Assembly (NCBI GenBank): GCA_963924555.1
Contig: OZ004588.1
Coordinates: 6,483,205-6,547,204 of the forward strand
Source of the DNA: Crambe crambe
Lineage: Eukaryota > Porifera > Demospongiae > Poecilosclerida > Crambeidae
Length of the DNA stretch: 64,000 nt
Direction: 5' to 3'
The position numbers were made by a program, and so were the translations under genes. The stretch's first letter is position 1, and the number at the start of each line of letters is the position of its first letter. Below the pieces are notes generated by a model that did no database searches, was not told where the DNA came from, and was given only the letters and a program-made list of their open reading frames with translations. Of this stretch, positions 51,028 through 62,332 are shown piece by piece.

Positions 51028-51463
51028 CAGAGTCACTAGAGGTAGTCTCGCTCGATTGGGCAAAAGGTAATGTTACATGCCACACCCCCTATTTATTGCG
51101 CACGCGCAAGGAAGATATCACTGTTTTCCACCACTCCCACCTGCCGGGGGCAGTTTTCTCATTTTTGTTTCACTCATTATTATCTCATCCTACCGATTTC
51201 ACTCGTACTCCTACCACTGTGGCTTATTCAAACATGAATTGAATAAGAGTGGGGCAAGGTGGCCGCTTATCAGAAGTGGCCATTATGAGGGGTTTCACTG
51301 TACATATCCATGGCTGAACCAACCCTGTTACTATATAGCCTAACCTGTCCTTTCATCTAAGAGTAGTTTTGCAGGTGATAAATGGTTAGCAGCTAGCTAA
51401 AGTCCTTATAGTCTTCTGTGCTTGGAAGGATCTCATAGAGATTTGTATCACCGTCTCCACAAA
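51028..51463. promoter_or_regulatory. Divergent intergenic region (left part)
   Basis: Between the two head-to-head genes with ATGs at 51027 (minus) and 52024 (plus). It contains CGCACGCGC at about 51100 and no coding sequence. A shared promoter is inferred from the arrangement and from its partial duplication at 57.9-58.4 kb. Confidence 0.45.
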
Positions 51464-51904
51464 TAGGGACATGCAAATTATGCTGGCATAGTTTTGGGCA
51501 TAATGGGTTGAATCTTAATGCCAGCACAATGCTGGCATAATAGGGGATTTTTACTTCCAGGGGTTGGCAGATATGGAGGTATTGATGTCGACTCTTGAGT
51601 TCCTTTGTATAAACTGCTGAATTAGAGTAGTCACCTACGTAATTGGTGGTGGTAACAAAAACAACAACACTACAACTGTCTTCTGTTGCTGTTTTCTTTA
51701 CTAAATGTTTCAGCAAACTAACTTGCTGCTGATAAGATTATGATGGATAACTAAAAGAGGCTGCAATTATGCTACAATATTTTCCCTTACTTTTTAAAGC
51801 ATAATAGGCATGTTTGTTGAGCATAATAGGGCAGGGGTTCTGGCATATTGGAGCATAACATAATAAGGAAGAAAAAAAAAAGAAGCATAATTTGCATGTC
51901 TCTA
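51464..51904. mobile_element. 441-bp MITE with 8-bp target duplication
   Basis: The ends are TAGGGACATGCAAATTATGC and GCATAATTTGCATGTCTCTA, flanked by TCCACAAA on both sides. GCATAAT-rich interior as in 44547-44956. It is absent from the duplicated copy of this region at about 58060. Confidence 0.87.
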
Positions 51905-52023
51905 TCCACAAAGTTTATGATGACGTTCATACGCATGCGCATAATAAGAGAACGGTTCCTATTATAGGGGTCAAAGGTCAACTGGCAACGTTCCTCTCTC
52001 TCTAGGCACTGGTGTTCTTGACT

Positions 52024-53492
52024 ATGGCTGAATGCAGCTACGCTGTGTTAGTAAGTGCGCTTGCTACCTTTTAACCCTTCATTTCTAGAGGTAGTTAACA
52101 GTCATGCCCAAAACAAAAGGATGGTCATGTTTGTTTAGCCTAAGCTTTCAACCAGCCTCCATTGCTGCATGACCAACATCCAATCAGCCTCCCTGCTTGA
52201 CTATCCTTCACCACCAGACCATCATTCTTTGTGTCCAACCTCCACTGCCTAAACAGCCTAGCTCTCCCTCTGAACAGAATCACTGATGTAGCTAGCTTAA
52301 GCTAGATCATGCACACGCCCAATGTTTCATTCTTGTGGGGGGGGGGATTAGTATAGGGGTATTAGCTATAGAGTATGTATAATGGATAACTGTAATTTTC
52401 TCAATTAACCCAACCTTCTGCTTGTCCTTTTTTCTCAATGCAGATTTTTCTTCCTTTTATAGGCGGAATATTTGGCAGTGCATCATCTATTGTTGCCAGC
52501 AGTATTGTAGTGGGCAACATTAACAAATTGGATTGGACAGATAATTCTCTAAGTTATGATGTACATGACATTTTCTTCGTCTATATTGGTGTTCCTGCTG
52601 GTTTGGCCTATTTAGCAGTTATAGTGCACAGTATTCAGCTCTGTGTCTTTGGTCTATGCAGTATTTTAGAGAACTATAAGTTTTTGGTATGTTACAATGC
52701 GTGAGTAGATGGCACTACATGGTAGCTATAGCTATCCTTATTTGTGGACTTCCTTGATCCAACTTTGGGACTACAAAGTATCCTGATATTCATACCATAC
52801 GTACATGTAGCTACTACTTAAATGGAGATCATAGCCATCTAGAATCATATCTGAGTGACAGCAATTCTTTTTTTCATAGAACCTGCTATATCCTCTGGTG
52901 TGTTTCCTGATTTACATAGGATGTTGCGTAGTTGCAATACTTGGTGCTGTATATATAGCGAATATTTTGGATGATCCATATATATCTGATGACAACATTG
53001 ATGTTCTTAATACTCTTCAAGGAGGACTAGGAGCTCTATCGGTGAGAATATTTGTTAACCCATGAAAGAACTACAGAACTAGCTATAATGTGTAATTATG
53101 GCCACAAATAATAGAATCACAACACAATAATATCCATTAACCCTTGCTATTTCAGACTTTCAGTTACATTTCGATGCATGTGGAGTTTAATTATTGGTTC
53201 TTTCGTAATAATTATTATTATAGAATGTTTGATCATGTGCCTGCATGGATGTATTAGCCTGACCAGAGGTGTCGAGGGTATACTTAAAATCTTAAAGCCC
53301 TTTATTTAATTAAAGAAGAATAGTTTACCAACCATGGGAGATACAGAAGCTACATTATCTACGTATTACTAAAGATGCATTTCCTTATAATAGGCCATTG
53401 CCATATTGGGGACAGTCTTCTATGTTAGTATGTTCGTGTACGTGTGCTGCTACCTTTGCAAAAGGAGGTCTTACGAGGAAGTCATTAACTAG
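52024..53492 (+). CDS. Predicted four-span membrane protein, 176 residues
   Basis: Exons 52024-52050, 52444-52686, 52880-53041 and 53394-53492, all phase 0 with GT-AG ends. The short first exon encodes MAECSYAVL. Hydrophobic spans lie at about 10-32 (IFLPFIGGIFGS), 52-80 (FFVYIGVPAGLAYLAVIV), 92-117 (LLYPLVCFLIYIGCCVVAIL) and 141-170 (ALSAIAILGTVFYVSMFVYVCCYLC). A basic tail CKRRSYEEVIN follows. The 33-50 loop has an N-x-S site. This is a tetraspan layout, but I cannot assign it to a named family. It is head to head with the large minus-strand gene. Its stop codon lies at the edge of a small foldback (53490-53556). Confidence 0.8.
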
Positions 53493-53556
53493 TCGAGCCT
53501 CGTTTCCAGGCCTTTTTTTTTTTTTTTTTCGGGGCCTGGGAATGAGGCTATAACTA
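53490..53556. repeat. Snap-back sequence at the gene end
   Basis: TAGTCGAGCCTCGTTTCCAGGCC pairs with GGCCTGGGAATGAGGCTATAACTA around a T run. The TAG stop codon of the membrane protein gene is its first three bases. Confidence 0.75.
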
Positions 53557-54310
53557 ATCGTGATTTATGTGCACTATAGAGACATGATGTATGGTTAACT
53601 ACATAATTATGATTTTTTTTGTCACTTTTATGAGTTTGTGTCATCCAATGATCTGTTGCTATAATCGAACTGTTTTGGAGAGTGTTTACTAACTTTAATA
53701 ATTAGGCTTCATAAATATCCAGTGCTATGGGTGTACAATAGTACTCTTGGATGGCATGGATACCCCCCAATGGAGTAATAAAAAAACACATTTCCTTTCA
53801 ATGGACCATGATTACTGTGGTGATGGCAATGATGACTAAGTGTTCTTAGCTATAAAAACAAATTTAATGTGTGCAAAAAACAACTCAGATAACTTAAAAT
53901 GGGTTTTTTTTTACACAATTTTGTTTTTACAACTATAGCATCTAATGGTGGACCTGTTGCAGCTGGTTTGTTCCCAGAAGTTGATCATTACTGTGTCATC
54001 AAGACTATTGAGTAAATATTCTTCATATTAGTTATTGCTGTTAAAACCCTTTTTTTGTTTTACTAGCATATCTAGCTAATTGTTAGACTATCCAGTCCCA
54101 AGGCAAATAAAATATTCTATATAGTTGGAGGACAGCAATAGTGTTAGTGATGTTTTACTCAATAGTCCTGACAACATAATTGGAACAGTTTTTGGGAAGT
54201 CTCCCGCTTCTCCTAGTCTCGTAGCGCACGATACCCTTTACCAATTGCTGTTGGTAAAGGGTCGGCATGCGAGACTACGTAGTACGCTATACGCGTAGCA
54301 TAATAATCTT
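53557..54310. other. Non-coding, two short foldbacks
   Basis: An arm of the 6556-type repeat at 54148-54193. A palindrome at 54217-54278 pairs AGTCTCG...ACCCTTTACC with GGTAAAGGGT...CGAGACT. A second copy of that palindrome lies at 58675-58727. Confidence 0.7.
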
Positions 54311-55292
54311 GTAAACACTTGGGGTCAATGGTGTTGGTTCAGCCATAAACTGTTGGACTGTTGGACTATAGCTATATCTCTAAATTCAGCTCCAAGGCTA
54401 GCTAATCATGTATGCATGCTTCTGTGCAGGTATTCACTCCTACAACTAATACTGTATGCATATATTATACATTGGTTAAGAAAGAAAGAAAGAAAGAAAG
54501 AAAAGACCTATATAGCAGGGAAACTTCTGATATGTGACATCATAATTGAAACAACTTCTGAAGACCAACAGATGAAGTACAATCATCAATAGTCTTGACG
54601 GAAGTGTATGGGCAGTAAGTTCATTGTCACTGTTTCAATCATGCATAGTGTATGCTTGTGCAATGTCTATTCCACTACATCTCCCCTCACAAGCTCAACA
54701 CCACGAGGGATCATGAAATGTACGTGGGACAGAGATTCTCCCAGACCTGGTGTCATAGTATAGATTGTCCCCTCTATAAATTGTCCCCCCGGACACTCTA
54801 CCCTAGTGTCCTAGGACATTCTAGGGCAAAGTGTCCCTCCTTAGTGTAGACTGTCCCCCCTAGCACATTCTATACTAGCAACTAGGGCAGAGGTCCCCTA
54901 TAGGGGCCTCAATAGTTGATATTTTATACCATACCACTGTATGAACACTGTAGCTAGAATGTCTAAATATCTCCTGAATTTAGTTTTTTACAGAAGCCTG
55001 AGTGACCATGTTTCGCTATCCATTAACTATAGCTAGCTATACTAGCTGCTGTTTTACACAAAAACAATTTTTACTTGTCAGTGAAAGTCTTTGCCACTGT
55101 TATATAAGAAATTGAAGATGAATGATTGATAGGTAATAATATAGCTACAGCAACTATAATGAACTAGCTATAGTGGCTACAGTGGCTATGAAAGTAATTA
55201 TTTTTTATATGTACCAATCCACTTCCTTCCTTTTTACATGATATCATTTTATATAGAAGTACAGAAAATTCCAAAACTGGTTTGGCCATGAT

Positions 55293-55323
<31 letters not shown>

Positions 55324-55610
55324 AGATTTCTAAGAAGTGGAGTAACCAAAATGAAATGGTTGTGGAAGTCATGCTGTCTGTAGTGCTGCTCAGATGGATT
55401 CTCACCTGCACCTGCCAAGTAAAAGATCAATGAAATGCTGGCAATTATGTTTAGAATGAACTGCAGGCTCACCTGCACAAATTTAAAATGAAGCTGCAAA
55501 TGCTTAGAAAAAGATACTACATTCATACCACTAGCTAGCTACTTGATATCAACAAGACATTTTTGTCCTTTTGTCAAATCAATAATTTCTACAATTATTA
55601 TAATACGTGG
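54311..55610. other. Non-coding, mixed repeats
   Basis: A fragment of the 500-bp repeat (54311-54360), (AAAG)n at 54477-54504, the dispersed segment at 54655-54750 (also at 10630-10720), GTCCCCCC-type repeats at 54775-54900, and a 30-bp C run at 55294-55323. No supported gene. Confidence 0.65.
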
Positions 55611-55629
55611 ATTCAAGCAATCTGATTGG

Positions 55630-56010
55630 TTGGTTACCGTTGACGTATTCAATGGCATTATTCAACACCTCGTCTATGCATGTCCAGACTAGCCATAGGC
55701 AAGCTTAATTGAATTCTACAGCGGTTTGTCAAAGTGCATTGGCTTATTGGCTTGTCTTACTTGCTTGTAGGTCTGGTGGCTGATAGGCTTATCTAAGTGC
55801 TTCGTGGTAAGTATTACAGGTTCACATTACAACTTCCTACACGGAATATTATGTAGCCGCCTGGCTGGAACCAAGTGTAGAATCCACTTATATATATGAT
55901 AAAATGCTTATTGCACACTCCTTTGTTGAATATCAGATTTATTACTACCCTCGGTTGGGCATATTTCACTCGGCCTAAGGCCACCTCCGGTATATTCAAC
56001 GCAGGAGTGT
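55630..56010. mobile_element. Repeat element, inverted copy at 62.4-62.7 kb
   Basis: Segments such as AAGTGCTTCGTGGTAAGTATTAC and CGACAAACCGCTG (complement) recur inverted at about 62400-62560. Its right part is a hairpin (GCACACTCCTTTGTTGAATA with TATTCAACGCAGGAGTGTG). No ORF. Confidence 0.65.
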
Positions 56011-56756
56011 GTATTAATTATTAATGAAAAGCACTGAAGTGCAAACTCTCAGCACAGGTTCGTAGATAAACAAAACGTAGCTATCTCAACCTCAGAGAGA
56101 AAAAGCAAGTCTGGTGTTGCTGACCCTTTACCTTCCTTTTACCAATATCCAGAAGCATGAGCATGCGCAAACTGTCATCACCGAACGAACCATAGATATA
56201 TAGCAATAATTATAGTCTATATATCTACACTATGATACTGTCTATGACCGAACTTGGTACGGGTGTATCTTTTCAACTGTCCAGCTATCAGTGTGGTAAA
56301 AAGAGAGATATGCTTTTAGACGGCCACGCCTCTTCATATCATATGGCTGCACTGCTATAGGAATGCACACTTTTTTCAAAGACGGCACGGTTTGTTTTGT
56401 TTTTTTAATCAATAACTTTTCAGCTGCTGTGTGCTCGTAGCTGTGGTAAGTGCGTTAGCTCCTAGATCGAGGCGTGACAGACAGACAGACGGACAGAAAA
56501 ACGATTACTATAACCCGGACCCTTGCGCATGCGCTGAGGGTTAATTACCTTTCGGCTGACAATACTGGACTTTTTTTGCACTACACTTCCTAGTTAGGCT
56601 AGTAGAAGCTCCCACCAGCCTGAAGCCAGGTTTGCAGCTGTACTTTGCTACTGATCCAGGTCTGAAATAGCCAGTAACCTTAACTGAGCCATACTTAAAG
56701 TTCAGGCTTTTCAGTCTCGTTCAGGACGTGAGTATGAAATGGCTGCATGAAATTTA

Positions 56757-57960
56757 GCAGGGTTTATTTCAAGGGGGGCGAGGGCTTCTTCCCCCTCTGA
56801 ACAACGGCTTCCAAACGGAATTAGCTTTCATAATAGAACATTTGACCCCCCTTGAGCAAAATCCCTGTTTAGGCAAATCATAAAAAACAAACAAACAACA
56901 AATAAACAAACAAACAAACAAACATACATATTATTTATCAAAGTGATCGACTAATACATTACAATTACCCATACATGTACTGTGGTAACTTAGTGATAAC
57001 ACACAAAAGCAGCAATTTGACAACAGATAACAACTGACATTATAAATATGCATATCTCACTTTACCATACTTACCATGTACTTACTTACCATGCTACTAT
57101 TCTTTAACATGCAGAGCTGATCAATGTGTTCCATTAAAAAGTTCCTCATTATTGTTAGTCCACGATGACAGAAGAGAATGTAGCATAAGTAGACTATTGG
57201 CGAGATGAGGGTCAATTCCACCAGGAAGAGCTAGATTAACAAACAATGAATTACATTCATTGTAAGTGGATGTGCAGCATGGATTAATGGTTTCATTCAT
57301 GCGTAATTGATTTTAGTATCATTGTGAGACCCTTTACCTGATAATGTGAGTGGAAGGCTATAGTTAGGACTGTCTGTAAGGAAGGTTTGGACTATAGTGC
57401 ACCTGGATCCTAGTATGTGGTTAGTATTGTGATCATCTCTGATGTACCTCCCTTCTCCCATGGCCATGCACACAAAGTAGAAGGCAGTTTATTAAACTAA
57501 CCTCGAAATACTTCATTAAGAAACTGGTACAGTAAGTGAAGATATTTCATTTGGTCAGCAAGCAAAGCATTACATGTGTTTCTGATTTGCTTATCATCCT
57601 CGTTTATACCACTGCAGAAGTCATCTAAAGCTTGAAAAACACCAACACTCAATTGTTATTTCATCTGAACACTCCTTTTTTCTGCCAAATACATTTCAAC
57701 AATATCCATAGCTGATTTTAAGTATGGATTTGAATGTTCACACAGTTGACTAGAACTGAGAAGTTCTTCCTGATTGGTAGGACCAGTAGTAGGATTGTTC
57801 TTCACGATCACAGCTTGTTCTGAACTGGGTTTCTCAGAGGAGGGATGCACAGCCGCCAAGTAGACAGTAGACGATAGTCCGCTCTTCGTGATCTCACTCT
57901 GGTTTTCCATCACTAACATGTAGAGGTAGTCTCGAGGCAAAAAAAAGTGAATGACTACAT
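56757..57960 (-). pseudogene. Broken 5' duplicate of the 45065-51027 gene
   Basis: Copies of intron repeats (56757-56930), exon 2 (about 57110-57235) and exon 1 (about 57534-57912) in the same order and strand as the parent. Exon 1 gains a stop (MK-TAA where the parent has MKRQLS). Exon 2 lacks about 26 nt, which shifts the frame. Exons 3 to 5 are absent. The ATG of MENQSEI is kept. Confidence 0.9.
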
Positions 57961-58383
57961 ACCACACCCCCTATTTGTTGCGCATGCGCTATCATATTGA
58001 ATGGGGGGGGGGGGGGTTGTAGTTATTCTTGAAACATGAATGCTAAAGTCCTTATAGTGGTGAGTCTTCTGTGTTTGCAAGAAGCTTATATTATACCACT
58101 TCTTTTGCCTCCATATTCTTGAGAATGTCGGTACCAGAATGTCCTAATGTCAAAGGCTTGCACATAGTGCAGTAACCTCATAGCTATATTGAAGACACTG
58201 TCACAAGTATAATAGCTAATTAATAGAGAATGCACTATTCATGTAGCTGGACGTATTGCCCGACCAGATGTAGATTTAATTATAAGAAGCAGCCTTCGAT
58301 ATCTCCAAGGCAGCAAAACAGGCCATATAGGTAAAGGGTCGGCTATGCAAAGACACGAAAATTAATTGTTCTCGCGCTCGACT

Positions 58384-58407
58384 ATGGCTGAATGCTACGC
58401 TGTGTTA
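58384..58407 (+). pseudogene. Duplicate of exon 1 of the membrane protein gene
   Basis: ATGGCTGAATGCTACGCTGTGTTA followed by GTAAGTGC; it lacks one codon of the parent (SY to Y). No downstream exons follow, so it is a remnant of the duplicated head-to-head region. Confidence 0.85.
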
Positions 58408-58763
58408 GTAAGTGCTATTATGTAGCTTGCTGCCCTTAACCCTTCATTTCTAGTTGTAGCTAGCAGTCATTCCCAAAAGGATGGTCATGTTTGTTTAGCC
58501 TATTCATGTGTTCTATCTATATAATGCTGCATGACCAGCATCCAACCAGCCTCCATCATGTCACTGCTTGACTATCTCCCTCACCACCAGACCTGTGTCC
58601 AACCTCCATCACTGCTTAAATAGCTCACTGATGTAGCTAGCTAGCTAGATCATGCACACACCAAGCACACCCCGGTAGTCTCGCGGCACACGACCCCTTG
58701 GTAAAGGGTCGACATGCGAGACTACGTATTTCTAGTTCTCCGTGCGCGTAGCAGTACTGCTGT

Positions 58764-58805
58764 AGCTAGCAACGTTCTCATCATCAATATCAGTGAAGCA
58801 GGTAA
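58764..58805 (+). pseudogene. Relic of an array signal-peptide exon
   Basis: TTCTCATCATCAATATCAGTGAAGCAGGTAAC matches the end of the common exon 1 and its donor. With the split C-exon end at 58975 and 61110, it marks a far-flung array member. Confidence 0.6.
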
Positions 58806-59001
58806 CACTATTCATATGAAGCTAAAATTAATGTTAACTCCCAAGTTTTTGTGATTATTAGATAGGGTCGATTGCACCCCCTTTCAAGTTGGAGAGGTGG
58901 AACGTATGTACTCTATAATACATAAGATAACTGAATGTGTTATGCATGTGTGGGAGTTCTAGTGCCTTCCCTATACGTAGGTGCAATGAGCCCTTCTGTG
59001 T

Positions 59002-61110
59002 CATCCCTTTGCGCGATATAGCGTGTAATAATGCGTTAATTCGCTATCAAAATCGACACGTAGTAACGTTTTTTTTTTGTGTTTTTTTTGAATGAATTAG
59101 TAATTTTAATTTTGAAATGAGGGAGAGAAAGAGGAAAGAGGAGAATAAGAAGAAAAATATTGATTATTAAAGCAAGAGAAAAAAGCAAAAAAAAAACAGA
59201 AAAGTTCAGTCCTCACTGCGTGCATGCACTGGATGATGGAATGGATCGGGTCGAAGGGCCTCTGCAGTCACCAGATCAACTGGTGAAAGTTTCACAGCAT
59301 GACCTCTCGAAGATCGTGCACCTCATATGCACTGGATGGCTGAACGGAGTAGGCTAAAGGATGCAGCCAGTACAAAGTGGTGCTGTAGGGTTGTATCCAC
59401 TTGTCTGCGAGGAGGGATGCCAGTCGCTTGTAGAAATTGGTCGCTTGTTTGGCGAGACCACCAGTTGCAGACATCACTAGAGGGACGAAAGTAGCATGTT
59501 CAACTTCTCTTACCCGACGTCCATAAGCATGTATTTTCTCATGCTCATGTTTGGTGTAGCAGTTGTCAAGGGTGGAGCTGCTGTTTGAAGGAGCGAAGGG
59601 GTTGAAAACCCTGACATCCACCATTGACCTCTCGCGCCTGCCTCCCCATAGACCACTGGCAGCGATATCCAGCCTTGCACCATTGTTGGTATTTGCACTT
59701 CGCTCAGGTAAGACCTCCGTGGTAATCTCCTGAAGCTCTGGCTCTATTTGCACATCATTGCACACTTCAGTGAGAAGTCTTGCTGTTAGGTCTATGACTT
59801 CATTATGTCGTAGGGAGGGAAAACCTCCACGAGAGCAGGAGAGTAAGTGGTCCACAGTGAATGTCGCACCACAAGCACAGTGTGTGGGGGTCTTGCTAGG
59901 TGCCCAGCCATACCGTAGAGCCAAAGCGTCAAAAAAGGCTCCCTTGTGGAGACAGAAGCTGTGCTCCTTGATTGGCAATGAAGTCAACCAGCTCGAGGCC
60001 CCTGGTTGACTTGCAAGGTCCATGGCCTTGGATAGAGCAGGGGGTACTTCTTCTTGTAAGGAAGAAGCAGCTTGGGTCAGATTCTCACTTCTCTCACGCT
60101 GGATGTCACTTTTGGCTGTTATCTGGTCAGCAGAGACTTGGTAGGTTAGTTCACCACACCTCTGCTCCATTAGATGTACCAGTGGAGCAGTGACCTTGGA
60201 GGAGGCTTTAAATTCATCATCTGAGCGAAGTGAAGGATCTATAATTCCCATGCCCCCAAGCCTTGCTGGTAATCCCAGCAGGTTCCGAACTGAGTCATTT
60301 GGTGGTGGGCGTCCCGTGATGGATGGTATAAAGTCAAAGCGGATGGTGTCTTCTAGGCTCCGTAGATGATTGCTGATATTGGGGATAGTTCGGGAGATGT
60401 ATGACCACTTGCTCATCATGCCATGGGAGTATGCAGCATAGGCAGCATGGGGCTGGGAAGTGGCGATGTTGGAGAAGACTTTCAGTTCTTTTATTCATAG
60501 GTTCACCTTGCCCTTGACAAACTCACTGGTGTAACTGTGGCTGCCAAGGGCTGTCCCGAGGTAAGGCCGGCCATCGCAGGTGATCTTAATCTTGGTATCT
60601 CCAAAAACTGACTTAGCTTCATTAAAATAGTCAGACTTGGTCACCAGCCATGTCTTGGAGGCATTTGCATAGTAACCAAATGATGGGCCATGCTTCTCAA
60701 TATCATCCCACCAGGATCGAAGGCAAGGTCATCTCACGTAAAAAGTCGCGGATTACGCGTTATTATGGTCACGTAAATTCACGTAAGAGCGCCGTTTAGC
60801 GCACATTAACGCGCAGTGGACGCTAGCGCATTTTCGCGAAGTTTAGTCCAATAATTTGGTGAAAGAAATATTTTTGGCGCTCATGGTAAAGCGATTAGCC
60901 AAGACCATATCAACAAAAATAAAATCCACCAAAAAATGTAAAGCCACTGCGCGAACGCGTACAGATTTCCGCGATTTCGCACGTTTTTGCGTTGATGCAT
61001 TGCGCGTATTCTGTAGCGCGATAAAAGGAGTTGAAAGGAGTTGATACGCGTAATAACGCGCGATTATCGTTAGATTGTGCGCTATTTCGCGCTAAGTTCT
61101 ACACGGGATG
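59002..61110. mobile_element. Foldback-like block carrying a retroelement fragment
   Basis: The edges CATCCC...GCGCGATATAGCG and CGCTATTTCGCGC...GGGATG are imperfect inverted repeats. Both arms are unusually CpG-rich (GCGCG, TAACGCG). The interior contains the reverse-transcriptase fragment on the minus strand. Edges are approximate. Confidence 0.55.
59292..60725 (-). pseudogene. 3' part of a reverse-transcriptase retroelement
   Basis: The minus-strand frame 59292-60419 (375 residues) continues upstream to about 60725 across one stop (near 60495). The upstream part (WWDDIEKHGPSFGYYANASK, then FVKGKVNL) resembles sequence just after the catalytic site of a retroelement polymerase. The downstream part has a CACGATFTVDHLLSC zinc-like cluster, RHNEVIDLTARLL, then GARLDIAASGLWGG and MVDVRVFNPFAP, which could be a PD-(D/E)XK-like nuclease. 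Similar open frames are common in cnidarian and sponge genomes. The element class is not settled. The polymerase core and 5' part are missing. Confidence 0.7.
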
Positions 61111-61123
61111 TGCACCAAATGAT

Positions 61124-62232
61124 TGAATAATTATGTAGATGCCAGCAAGCTAAATACTGCATTTCATTTGCACAATACTGCACAGGTGTACCATTTTTAC
61201 TTAATGCTGTATAGCTACGCAGATTATATCAAGTCTCTAGCTGTCAACCTACAAGTTACAGGTCGATTTTTGAAAGAAGGCAAATAGTGTATCCTAATGC
61301 GCATGCGCGCTCACTTTTGTATGTTTGTCGACCATTACCTTACTCATCTACTGTGGAGTGTATGCTTCTTGTAGCAAGCCATTGAAGGACGAAGGACAAA
61401 GTCTAAAAATTAAGGACTGTCCTTCAGATTTAAGGACAGTTGGAGCCTATGTGGTTGTCAAAGTTGGAAGATAGAAAGTTCTATCCTTCCCCTATCTGTG
61501 TCTCTATTTCAGGGGTGGCCCGGTGTGCTTTGCGTGGGATTACCATGCCCATCACTATATGGACAACCATCCTGAAATCTACAGTATAGTGATGATTATT
61601 TGTGTGCATGTGTATCCTTACTCATTATAATGAAGAGGCAAGGTGTTCATGCAGACATTCTGCACTGATTCTGTGAAGTAGAATCTGAGTTTCAAGACTT
61701 AGGAACCAATTTTTTCTGGATAGGTCTTGGCAGCCAGCCACATTTCTAGAAAAAAATGCCAATCATACATTTTATAATGAAGGCTACAGTACTTCATAAC
61801 AGTAGGGATGCACCAGCAGACAGAGCATCCACCCTGACTTCCAACCCCCACCTCTGTCACCCCCCACCCCCTCCCCCAAACATCTTCAAGGTTTTTTTGG
61901 TTTTCCATGCACGTAATCAAGTGCAAACTGGTATGTATCAAGGGCCTATAGAGTGGTAATTGTTGATTCTCTCCACGGTTAGCCATTGCTTACTCATGTT
62001 GGAGACACTGTTACTAGCTATAAGACCAATAGTGCTAATATAGGATGTCACTTATCCAACTTAGTGGGACTGAATGGAATTCTCAGTCTTCTGCCCTTGG
62101 CACACTTACGTAGGTGTACCACTACATCAAAGGGAACTAGCCACCAGTCGTAATTCTAGTACATTGTGGTGCCAGACAGTTGCCTACCTTTATAATTGCA
62201 TTCAACATAGCTAGCTATATAATTATATTAGA
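61124..62232. other. Non-coding, nothing firmly recognised
   Basis: Short ORFs only. A possible orphan exon-like stretch after CTCTATTTCAG at 61512 is too short to call. Confidence 0.55.
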
Positions 62233-62332
62233 CTTATTACACGAGTCAGCGTGAGATATGGGGAGATATTTCACGAGCCGAAGGCGAGTGAAATATCTCG
62301 CGCGATATCTCACAGCTGACGAGTGTAATAAG
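62233..62332. repeat. Nested palindrome
   Basis: CTTATTACACGAGTCAGCGTGAGATAT pairs with ATATCTCACAGCTGACGAGTGTAATAAG. An inner pair GAGATATTTCAC / GTGAAATATCTC lies between. A long hairpin is expected. Confidence 0.85.

Larger units (their letters stand above)
58975..61123 (+). pseudogene. Array C-exon end split by an inserted block
   Basis: The left part (GCAATGAGCCCTTCTGTGT, to 59001) and the right part (TGCACCAAATGA, 61111-61122) together resemble the universal gene end. About 2.1 kb of foreign DNA lies between. Confidence 0.6.

Noticed and set aside
51393-51716. 107-residue minus-strand ORF
   Set aside because: Mostly inside the 441-bp MITE, no family resemblance, and absent from the duplicate region.
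52024-53492. Naming the four-span protein as DRAM, claudin or MARVEL
   Set aside because: The topology alone fits several families. No diagnostic motif was found.
61512-61585. Possible orphan exon (a GGPVCFAWDYH-like reading after a CAG)
   Set aside because: About 70 nt only, no clear donor and no neighbouring exon. The shared word TATGGACAACCATCC at 48625 is too short to interpret.
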